From: Pelecanus crispus
Lineage: Eukaryota > Chordata > Aves > Pelecaniformes > Pelecanidae
Assembly: GCF_030463565.1 (NCBI RefSeq)
Contig: NC_134676.1
Span: 31,435,228 to 31,499,227 of the forward strand
Direction of reading: 5' to 3'
Length of the DNA stretch: 64,000 bases
Shown here piece after piece: positions 51,601 to 63,600 of the stretch (position 1 is the first letter of the stretch; the number at the start of each line of letters is the position of its first letter). Made by a program: the position numbers and the translations under genes. The notes under the pieces were generated by a model. It did no database searches. It saw nothing but the letters and a program-made list of their open reading frames with translations, and had not been told where the DNA came from.

Positions 51601-54600
51601 AAATTTCCGCCACATGGGCCGTGTGCACCTGACTTCATCTGGATCTTTGGATAACTGCTCATTGTTCAGGACATCATAAATCACCTCCAGCATGGCCAAA
51701 TTCCCTCATGTACTGGATACCTCTCCATGGTGGCCCACTTGCCGGTGTGACATATAACATTTTCCTTTAAGGGATACCTTTCCTTCACACCTGTCAGGAG
51801 TCACCTCCAGAGGCTGAGGGTTCGTGCCCCTTTTCCAATCGCTTTGTCAATGCCCCCTTTCCTAGAAAGGGATCCCAGATGCTTGGATTCCCTACCCTCT
51901 AATTTCAGGCTACTGGCCCTGCTATCCCAGCATTGGAACAGCCAGGTGACAACGTGCTCACCTGGATTACAACTGAAATCTTTTTTTGTATCCCGCAGCT
52001 TCACTCAGGGATGGGGATCGGGTGTTTACCATCTCATTTATGGGTTACTCCTCTTCCTCCTCCTGTTCTTGTGAGGGCCGTGGTTCATCTTCATCCCTTA
52101 CTGAATAAGCTTATTTTCTTGTGCATTTTTTCTTGTGTATGGGAGCGACTGATACCAGCATGAGTTGGTTCTCTGGTTCAGCTGCAGTACCTGTTGTGGG
52201 GGTTGGAATATTTGCAGTGCTGGCTGTCAGGGTTAGAGCAGACACAGTGCCTGTTGCAGGGGTTGGAGCAGCCACAGTGCCTGTCATTTTGTCATCAGAT
52301 CCACCTTCTCTTCCCTGTGAGGGTTCTGAATAGTGTTGAACAGGGTTCAGTAGGTATGGGCCAGACCCTAGCACAGTGAGCAGTGATCTGTGTCTCTTTG
52401 AAGTTGCCAGGGTGACAACATACTTTTTCCAAATACTTTACTAGTTCTTCAGGATTCTGCACTTGTTCAGAGGTGACATTCCAAAACAGCGGAGGTGCCC
52501 ACTGTCCTAGGTACTTGCCCATACTATCCCACAGACCCTGCCACTCATAACTATCCAGACTCAGGGCAGATCTTTGGATGATATTCTTAAATTGCTTATT
52601 AACCTTCGTTAAAACCAAAACAATATTCCCAAGAAATACCAATAGAAGTATCTTAACTACCCAAGGATATTCAAGATACCAAAAAGTTATTGTAATGAAG
52701 GAGGAAAGATCATAGAAGAAGGTAGTGAAGGTGCCATTCTGTATTTCCTCCATAAAAAGCCTCTCAGAGGAAGAGGTATAATTGCTAGTTGTCTCCATGA
52801 GGTGGTACCTGAAGTACAATAATGGCTTCAGTACAAAACCCAAATACCAGGTTAAGCTCAAGGCCAGTGCTTTAATAGCAAGTCTCCCAGGCAAAACATC
52901 ACTAATCACTGCACAGCACAGCAAACTGCAAAAACCAACACTAATCTTTAACATGTACAGCAAAAGAAGAGCATGGTACAGATCAGATCAACTACTATTG
53001 AGAACAGATGAATCAATATTGTGACAGGCAACTGTTAACAGATATAAATTCCTTTATACACTCTGGTTAATCAGTTATCATCTCAAACCCTTCGTGCTCC
53101 ACATTGGGCGCCAAAAAGGACTGTCGTGGTTTAACCCTCGCCAGCAACTAAGCACCACAGAGCCACTCGCTCGCTCCCCCACTCAGTGGAATGAGGGAGA
53201 GAATGGGAAGAGTAAAAGGGAGAAAATTCATGGGTTGAAATAAGAACAGTTTAATAACTGAAATAAAGTAAAATAGTAATAGTAAGAAGGATAAGGATAT
53301 ACAAAGCAACTGATGCACGATGCAATTGCCCACCACCCGCCAAACGATGCCCAGCCAGTCCCAGCAGTCACAGTCCCCCAGCCAACCTCCCCCAGCTTAT
53401 ATAGTGAGCATGATGTCATACGGTATGGAATAGCCCTTTGGTCAGTTTGGCTATGCTCCCTCCCAGTTTCTTGTGCACCTGGCAGAGCATGGGAAGCTGA
53501 AAAAGTCCTTGACTTACTGTAAACACTACTTAGCAACAGCTACACCATCAGTGTGTTATTAACGTTATTCTCATCCTAAATCCAAAACACAGCACTATAC
53601 CAGCTACTAGGAAGAAAATAAACTCTATCCCAGCTGAAACCAGGACACATGGCTGCAATACATTTGGCATTGCTGTCTTGTACTGATCTTAACTAGAAGT
53701 CATGAACTTTAAAAAATAAATGGTTTATAGGAAATACCTCACAGTGCTCTCGATAAAGACTCTGCAGTGATTTGATGTCCTCAAAGGTAGTACCATCTGG
53801 TAGAGAAGATATTTCAACTTCTCCAAACTCTGGAAGTACTCGAGATGCATCTGTTTCCATGACAACATAATGAAAGAAGACTATTGTGAACAGTGCCAGT
53901 TACAGAACAATTAAGAAAAAATTTAAGGATGACACAAAGAAATAATTCCAAAAGGTCATAATGTTCCTTTCATAGCTGTTGTATGTTAAAATTGTAAACG
54001 AATTCAGCCACCATTTTTTAATGAAAAATAAATACAGAATTATTCTTGAAGACATTAAAAAGATGTCATGTACATACTACACCTATATAGAAAAGCTAAC
54101 ATACATGTTTTCAGAATATTACAGGATGAAGGAAAATATCTATGTCAGTGTATGAAAAATTAATCCCTCAATAGTTTTCTTCTTGTTCAACTGAAAAGTT
54201 TATATGTAGCCAGGTATGATGGGGCTTAGTATTCTCAATATACGTTTTTGTTTGAAATGTACTGGTCTTTCAAGTAGAGACAATGTGTGCTTTTACTATT
54301 TGTCACAAACGTTTCCAAGAGACAAGCTGATATAAAAGAAAAATGGTGAACTGAAAGGTACCTGGAAAGGAAGATTCAAAATATTTTAATGCTGCCCTTA
54401 TGTTCCCAATGATTTCAATAACAGTGAAATTAGGCAAAAGGATTTGGTGCTTGTAAATCCCAACCAAATAAGCCTGCACCTTCTGCAATAACACATCCAA
54501 AGAGTCTTTCTACATAAGCAAATAACTAAATTACCATTTGTTTCCATTACTGAGAATACATGCCTGCCTGGATCAACGAATCCACAAATTGGACATTGTT

Positions 54601-57600
54601 AAACATGAACTTTGGCGTTCTAGTTGAAACTATCTGGCTCTTTCCACTTATAACACTACAGCACACTTTCAAAACAGCCCACTGGATGGCTAACCTGCAA
54701 CAGTAATGCAACACCACCACCACCCCTTTTATGAAATAAAATGTACTGTAATGCACATGCAGGGAACAACTTTCATCGCAGAAATGTCAATATGCATGTC
54801 TAATATAACTTTGCACAGGACCTGTATTCTGATTTATATAATATTAAATATATAACACAAATACAGAATTTGCATATTTTTTCTTTTATACTTACATGAT
54901 GCCTATTAAATATTACTCACAACACAGAACATGTAATTTAAGTGCCTTTATGTTCTGTTGTGAGTAAGAATTTTAAAGAGGGAATGGTAACTTCAGAAGC
55001 AACTATTGTACTTGTGTGACTTGATATCCACAGTGATAATGAAGTTCATCTTATTTATTTATACAGCAGTATAAAACCTGCTTTCGTACCTAAAAACTGT
55101 TGATGATGTTGACTTTGGGCAATTACAGTTTGTTCAACAGATGTGCCTGTCTGTTGCCCACTTCCTGTGAAGCCATCTGCAACTCCATCCACTTTCTGCA
55201 TAGGCTTATACCTACAAAAATATCAAGTACAAAATTATCCTTTCTGTTCACTTCTTCATAAATAAGATCATACAATCTATGTTTGCTCTGATTTCTCCAC
55301 CTCAAAATAAAATTTTGAGAAAAAGAAACAAACTAATTTACACATTTTTATTTATTTTGTAAATAACAGAAGAAACTATTACTAAGGAATGCTAGAGCAT
55401 TAACAATGCATTACAGAATTCATAAAGGTAATATTAGAGCACTGCTACCAGTTTCTTGTGGAATTTAGCTTAGGAACAGCATGCTATAAGACCAGCTAAT
55501 TTACACCAAAAGGAATCAAATCTTTCCCTTTCCAAATAGCTTGACTTCCCAATAATTATGTAATTAACAAATAATGGTTCATTACCTTAAAAAAAACCAA
55601 CACTACTGCCTGAGGATAGTGAAAGACTTTTCAAATCCAACAAACTTCTCTCATAAGCACAGAAGGCCTGAGAAAGCTACTTGCAAACCTAAACTCTTCA
55701 CTAGTCAATTCTCAGAATCTGTTATAAAGGACAAAAATCACAATGATACAAATGGGAATGCTGGTTTGGATGGTCAAGTGTAGTCTCAAAAATCAGTCTG
55801 GCAGGCTGAGGATCATGCCTGTCGCTTCCAACACAACTGAGAATTTACTCTGTCCCAGGTCTTACTGTTACCATTAAGGTAACATTACCACATTTTGGAC
55901 GCTTTGCACTTTTGAAAAAGAATTGTAGTCACTGGAAAAGAAAACAAGAGAAATCCCAAAGCTAAATAAAATGTGTTTTAATGATCACTCAAACTGGAAT
56001 TGTTGGGCAGACTGTAGAACTCCATGCTAACTTCAGAAATGTGACAAGAAATTCCACTCTCGATGCATTACTTTGAGAAGCAGTTTAATCAGGAACATTT
56101 CATTTTGTTTCCAGTAAACATAAACCAGCATTGTCTCATGTAATTACTGAGATTTTACTTTAAAAGGAAGTTCCCATGAAAAACATCCATTCAATATTCT
56201 AGGCGTTCCTGACATGAAGCCAAATATACAATAACAAAAGACAGACAGAAAGTACACTTTTCAACAGAAAGACTCCTGGTCTGATTAACAAATATTTTTA
56301 TAACTTCAGAAATTTCAATGCATGGGAAAAAAAAAAAGACACCTATTCCTATCCTATCTCTAGGACATTTATATAAAGTTTCACTTTCTGTAATGGTTCA
56401 GTGTAAAATCTTATTCCTGTTGAAGACAGTAGTGAAACTCTAATCAACTTTATTAAAGACTAAAATTTCATCTCTGGTATCACAGTAGCACTGAACTCTT
56501 CTGGTTGAGCTTGTTATTACTTGATAAATCTACCTGCAATACAGGCAGTTCATCTGGGAAGAATTCTTAATTTCTCTCTCATTATACATTATAATTACAA
56601 ATACCAGGCAGAAGATCAACTTCTGGAAATATTTGTAAATCTAAACCTACAGTTTAAGATAGTTCCATTACTTTCTGTAAAATGTATTATTTCACTGACC
56701 CTTCAGCTCCTGAAATAGCATTCAAAATGTGTTGAATACATAAAAATAACACTCCTCTAAGAGTTTTTCAGTTATGCAAAAATCCTTTTAATTAAAGTAT
56801 AAAAGCCAACTTAATTCTTTGGTGCTAGAAATCAGGATTATCCACCCACTCACTCCACTGTGCTTTATAGAAAACATGCTGGGCAAAATTCTTCATTCTG
56901 GCACTGTGATAGGTAACTTGTCACAGGAGTTAACCAGTTTCAAGAACATTAGCAAATCACTTGCAAAATGAAACCAAAGAATGAAAAAAAGAAAGTCTTT
57001 TTCAGGAGCTTCAGATGAAACATAAGCAGACAGCGGTTAACAATTTTAGATCTGCTCTCTTTTATGTACAAATAGAGCTTTGGCAGTTTAGACATCAAAC
57101 AGCTCTCCAGAACTCTTTAGTTAAATTTGAGCCATTTTTGGTGCATGGTAACTGGTAAGAGTTACATTTTCTAAAATTATCCAGACTTTGACTCTATATC
57201 CCTATTTTACTCACTACTAACCTATATCTTATTTCACCTTTCACCCTCTTCTTTTAAATTACTAGGTGCTAGGAGACTGGGAGCAGAAAATAATAACTGA
57301 CCTTACATGAATATTACAGCTTTCTAATGATGCTTGACCCAGAAAGGACACCATTTGAATTTTATATAGGTTAGCATAAACATGGTAGAAGTTTGCAAAG
57401 TCTTTAGTTAACAACAGACATTTTCTCAATTTGTGCAAAGCTATGAAAATAAAAAAAAAAAAACAAACCCTAAACACTGAAATCAGAACGTGGAATCAGG
57501 AAATTCAGAAATGACACTGAATGATACGCTGGTCTCACTTTGCAGTTAATTTAGAATACAAATTCATTGACTTCCATAGTTTAACTGTGACATAACTTCA

Positions 57601-60600
57601 TTAACAGAAACTTTCTCTCTCACTGCAGAATAGATTAATAACTTCCTGACTAAAGTTATTGTGCAGCAAACAATCCATATTCATTAATAAGATAAAGCAG
57701 AAAAGGGAAGTATAAAATGCCTGCTTGGTTTGAAATGCACATATGAAATTGGTAAGGAAAAGAAACAAACTGACAAGTATTAGAATGATAAGAAGCCAAA
57801 ATGGATTAGCTAAGTCACAAGAGAGACAAAACCCAGCAGCTTTTTCAGTTAAATTTTCTGCAGCTTTTGTTGTTTCCTTGTACTGTTGCCATGCTGCCAC
57901 TATTTGGATTTTACTCGAAGTCTTAGAATTTAGTATTTTTCTGAAAAAAACAACTCACGTTGTTATGCAATTTATAATATTCTTTCTTTTTCTTAAAAAC
58001 TAAGGTTTTTACCCTTCTGGCTCACTAAAAAAAACAACTGTAGGGGTTGCAGAAAGAAACAGAACTAAGCTCTAAGTATTCTCTTCTATTTTATTTTTAT
58101 TTAAATCTATCATTGTGATTTAACACTGGGAGTTCACTGAGGCCTGTGAGATGTGCGTTAATGCACCAAACTATGTAACAAAATGGTGACCTTATGCATA
58201 ACAATGTATAAAGTATGTTAAAGCATTTTACTACTGTGTCCAAATAAAATGTTGCCATTGACACCACTAGGGGAAAAAAATCAACATTTAAAATTAGCAG
58301 AAAGCAAAAGTTGATTCAAACAGCTTGTAACACCACAGGCAACACATATGGAATCTGTTGACTATAGGAAAATTGAAGAAACTCAAATGCTTTAAAAAGT
58401 TATTGAAGATGCAAAACTTGCAAGTAACAAAGAAATACCTGAGAAGCATTTTGATGCCGTCAGAAAGTTTTGGTGCGTAGATCAAGTTTGTACTAGTTGC
58501 TTTCTAGTGTTTGAAGAAAATAAAACCACTTCTGTGTATATTGTTGTGCATATATCATAAAGCCTCAAAAATAATGCGGAGGCTGTATTTCAATAAAAGC
58601 ATGGTTATTTGAAATCAAGTATCGTAAAACTGTAAAGAAATTTAAGGAATGAAAATTTAATGTGTGTGCTTTTAAAACATATCTCCTCAGTCCAATAAGC
58701 ATTGTCAAGATACGCTTAATCTAGAAGCCTATGCAGAACTTCCTAGTTTTTTAAGCCACAATCACCTCGGCATCTTAACCATACTATACATAAAATATCT
58801 GTGCTTGTTCAAGAGAAAGACTGGGTTTTTTTTTCTGAACTACTCCATTAGGAAGTTTTTTAGTAGTTTATGATAAAAGTTCTCTTATTATCATTTTAGG
58901 ATATTTTGTCTTAACAAACTTGTAGCCCAGTTTTACAGATGTTGGTATTAGTTGGACTATGACACCTTGCTCTCTATCTTCAAAAAGAATACCACTATAA
59001 AAATACATAATTTCTCTGTTGTCCATAAACCCAAGCCCTTTTTAAAAAGATCTATAAATACTTGATGCTTTGGACTCCCAGTGGCTTGTTTTAAAGGTAA
59101 TGTGTGACTGAACAGTATATCCAGGAAACATGAGGATACAGGAAAGAGAATAGTAGAAAAATACAAACTATTTTCTACATAAAATAAATACATAGGGTAA
59201 ACAACATCTATAGGAAGTAGTGATTAATGATTTCTGGTTAGAACAATAATAGATGTGTTAGCTGAATGTTATAACGTACAGTAAATAACAATACAGTTAT
59301 TGTATTTATTTTAAAAAATCTTAGCTGAATGTTCAGCTCCCATAAATGAAGGCAAAAAGGTATAATCATTGTGTGCAAGAACTGAAAGATATATTTGAGA
59401 TTAACTTGGAAAGCTGGAGGTTTACTTCTGGAAGTAGAATTTAAAACACACGTTGTTATGAATGCCCGAAAGAAAAGACAAGCATACCTGTATCAGTTTC
59501 CCTAGACTAAGCCGTAAAGATAATTCAGCTTCTGAGCCACAAGCTTCTACTCAGGAAGAGCTAAATAAAAACAGGCTAAAAATGGAACTTGATTTTAGGA
59601 ATTGTATCTTTGATACATTTCCCTTAAATGATCTGGCAAGGAACAATTATGGGAAAGAGATTTCATAATAAAATTGTACTTTAAAGTGGCAAGTGTTTAG
59701 TGCTAGACTTAAAACTGTGCAAATATATTTGGCATAATATTTGGGTTGGATATTACTTTATTTCTTCCTTGTCTGAAGTCCATTCACTGTTAGTCAGGCC
59801 TGTGTTTCATCCAGAACTGATGCATAATACAACCATGTAAATGTGCTGGTTTTTCCTACCCTGGAAAACATCTAGGAGCAAGATGACAGAGGCAAGCCAG
59901 GCCTTCTCTTGCAAATCTGAGCCATACAGCAGGTCCAGCTGAAAGGCAGGTTGTTAGGTATTATCTTCCAGCTAAGACTAGTTGTTAACTGTGCATTTCT
60001 TCAGTTCACAGGTGCTTTAAGTCTCTTGATATGTGGTTGTTGTCACCAAACCACTGTCTCAGCTGGAAGATAGGACTGTCAGCATCTGTGATCTGTAGTT
60101 ATTCTGTTTTTCCTTCTTAGTGGAACAAAGAAAGAGTACTCCCATAGCTCACACTGATCATAACCAAGACTAAGCAACTAACAGCATTACCTTCCATCTG
60201 AAATTTATGTCTGATAAATCTCAGACACCTGAATTCAAGCCCAGAACAAACTCTGAACAGGAACATACAAAGGCACTTTGGGATATTCAAGTTACGCAAA
60301 TAGAAAAGGTGCATGGCCCTCAAATTAAGAAAAGAAACAAAGAAGAATGATCTGTAGCATATATTCAGTCCACAGTCTTTGCCAAAAAGAACTAGAAGTG
60401 TTTATCCAATTAGATGTGTCTGATGGAGGTGGTAGAACTGGTGTAACTACACAGGAAAAGTATATTGACTGCAATTTAGCACTGATTTAAAGGACAAAAG
60501 AAACACTAGAAATATTAATAAAGCTGGAGAAAGAGTGGTATTATCCTAATCATGCAAATTATAATATTCAGTCCTTTAGTCATCTCTTAATAAATCCTGC

Positions 60601-63600
60601 TAGAATTCTTCAATACACTAAGATAACTATGATAAAAATACAGACATGTATCAAAACCTGAAACTAGATACTAAGCATGTTCTGTAAATGTGGAAGAAAT
60701 CTTACTTCAAAAATACAAGTTCACTTTTTAAATTGTGCACTGAAAGTTTTTTAAGTCAAGCCATTTTTATATTTAGCATTTTTTTTACCCCAAAACCCTA
60801 GCTTCTGAGGGCTGCAAAAGACAAGCGTATCTCAGTTTCCATTGAAATTAATCAAGCAAAATATACAGACATTTTTATTTCAAGCATGTGGCATAAAGCT
60901 TGACATTGTACAACCAAAGACTACCCTAAAATTAAATGTAAGGCTACAAAGAGAGAAGAATGGACCAAACCTCATAATTTCTGCATGCTAGAGAGTGGCT
61001 GTAATGAAATAAACAGGCTAGATTGTGGAATAATTTAATATATTTGTTAAATCTTTCTCTAAAATTACTATTATAATCAGCACATTCCAAAGAGACAAAA
61101 GTGTTCCAGAATCATCACACTTGTCTTTAAAAATCCCTGTTTCTGTTAGAAAATTTTGCAGTGTTCTGGTTTAAATAAGTATGAATAAGTAAGTTAAAGT
61201 AATAGTGACTCATGAGTTTCCATTCTTTAATGAAAATTTCCTATATTTTGTTGGATAAACATCTTCATTCTGAAAATGTCTATATCCTATTCAGTATTGC
61301 TAGTATGTTTGATGGTACGCAGAGGAGAGACAGTATACATTTTTCACAGTGCAATTGTCCAAGTCTGGCTAGCTCCTTGATCTCTGCATTTTATTTATTT
61401 AGGATGCTGGGATTTTGGAAAGACACAAAATATTTTACTGAGATCTGTGTACCCTGAACTAAGGGATGAACAAAGATCCTCAGACCTACTTTGTATGAAC
61501 AGTAGGACTATGTGAATAATTCTTCAATTTCTAGGGTACCTAACTGGACATCACAAGATGTCAACAGTGTAAAGAGATCAGGCTGTCTTTTGTCTTAAAA
61601 GGCAAGAAGGTAAGTAATGCAAGTTCCTGAGCAAAGAGATAAAGTTTCATCTAGGAAGGTATTTTGGGACAGCTGCTTTTAAAGATTTAATAACAAAGTC
61701 ATTGTCATTATTTAGATATAACAACATGGTGGTCTTTTCTGCAGTCAGTATTGCAAATAGGTGATAGAGGCTTCCACTTCCCTCCTTTTCCTGTTGTCTT
61801 CTGTCTTACTGCTAGCTTCAACTGAAGATATTGCATAACCAACTTTTCTACTACAGCACAGTATTTTCCATGTAACCTACTCAGCAGAATTACCCAGTGC
61901 CTTGTAGTTCACATCCTTCATCAGTATCTTGACAGATTCTCGCAGCAGAGGTTAAGGTTGGCATGAATTGACTACGAATGGGAGCGTGCTTGTGCGTGTA
62001 TGTGTGTGCACACCCAAAACATGGGTTAAAGGAACTGTATGCACTAAGTGCTACACAATGCCACATGTGTGATTTCATTCAAATATAACCAGGGAACAAA
62101 CTGACATGAAGATAATGTTAAGAAAATACCACCAAATATACCTCGGTAAGGAAAATAAGGGAACTACATAAAACATATGGTGGTGGTAAACAAAATAATA
62201 AAGCAAATAATGAAGAAAAGTAGCATCCACTCCTAAGAGTTATATAATGCAAGTTCAAAATCTCTTTGTCATTGTGAATCAGGAAGACAAGAAAGGTGAT
62301 GATGATTAGAAAACTGGCATCATTTCTCCAGAAACAATTTCATAGAAACAATTCTAGTTAGACCATTGTGGCATATGTCTTGGTGCATATATGTGATTTT
62401 GAGTGTGAGTGAATGGAATCTGTAAGAGAATGAGGTTCAGTGGGTAAAATAAGCTTGCTTGGAGATTTTGTAAATACCTACCACCTTTTCTTACCATATA
62501 ATCCTGTGATGATTTTTGTAACAAGAACTTCCTACATGATCATGTTGGAAGACATCTCATGCTTCCGTATTATGCCTAGCACAGGATAGTTAGACCATAT
62601 ATCTTACCGTGAATATGTATTTAGTGCTGTAACTACTTCTGGAAGTGACAGTAAAATAATTTCAGATTAATGTGATATCTGTGTTAGAAGTTAAAGTTTG
62701 AAGTTGTGTTTTCCATATCCCAGTTGTGTCCAAGGCCACAAAACATGCTTAGTACACTATACCAAACTGTTCATTCAATTGGATTTTTTGGGGGTAATAG
62801 CTCTAAAGATGTCTTGCTTGATATGCTGCTGCTCTACCTACGAGTTTCATGAAGTTGCACATCTTAGATATCACTTTAGGGTAATATGGGAGGCTAGTTT
62901 CATCAGCCAAATAAAAATTAGTTTTAAAGAAATGTACTGATTTCCATTTTTTTCCTAAAATTTTCTGTTCAAGGTAGTTTTTCATATGCATATTCACATT
63001 CTTTCATCACTGGCATAGCCCTTTGTGGTCACTGTGCCACTGCTCTTAAATACTTCTGAGCTTTCACAGGATCCTCAGGAACAACAGATGCTGAGGGAAA
63101 ATACTGAAATCAGCTTACAGGCAAACCATTACGATCACAGTAATTCTTTGCAGGGAGAGGAAATAAACATCAACCTGAACTTAATCATAAGCTCTTTTAT
63201 AAGCAACTTATATGAAAATGATACAGTAATGAAAACAAACAACAAAATTTGAAATTCAAGCTCTTACTGCTTTTCTTCAGCTTGTGGGATAAGCACTCAA
63301 GATAGTTAAGAAGAGTGTGTTCATATCATATCTCACTTTACTATTACCACTTCTTGCAAATTTATGATAATTTCTAGGTAAATATTCTTTCATGTTGATG
63401 AATACCTAACTGCAGTGATGTCAGCTGGATATCTAGCAAACTTTTATTTTTCACAGCAGAGAAGCTGAATGAAAGTTACATTAGAATTTCAACGTTTCTA
63501 TGTAAGGAAAAGTAAGGCTTTACGAACTAGACATATTAATAGGTATTCATGTGCATTTCACACTTTACCTCTGTTTCTGCTGCATGGGCTGTTGTCTCAT

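Larger units (their letters stand above)
46922..53647 (-). mobile_element. Full-length ERV-L-like provirus (class III)
   Basis: 6.7-kb endogenous retrovirus on the minus strand, so in the same orientation as RFX3. Order in reading direction: 5' LTR (53647-53122), primer site (53113-53096), leader/gag, protease, RT, RNase H, integrase, 3' LTR (47477-46922). No env is seen between integrase and the 3' LTR, which fits ERV-L. Flanks are a perfect 5-bp duplication, CATGG at 46917-46921 and 53648-53652. The LTRs differ by roughly 14 substitutions plus a few indels by eye. Every protein frame is interrupted, so it is defective. It fills most of a 7.5-kb intron. Confidence 0.95.

Noticed and set aside
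57601-57900. 99-codon minus-strand ORF with a hydrophobic segment, inside the large RFX3 intron
   Set aside because: No recognised family, no clear acceptor or donor, and the length is expected by chance in AT-rich DNA.
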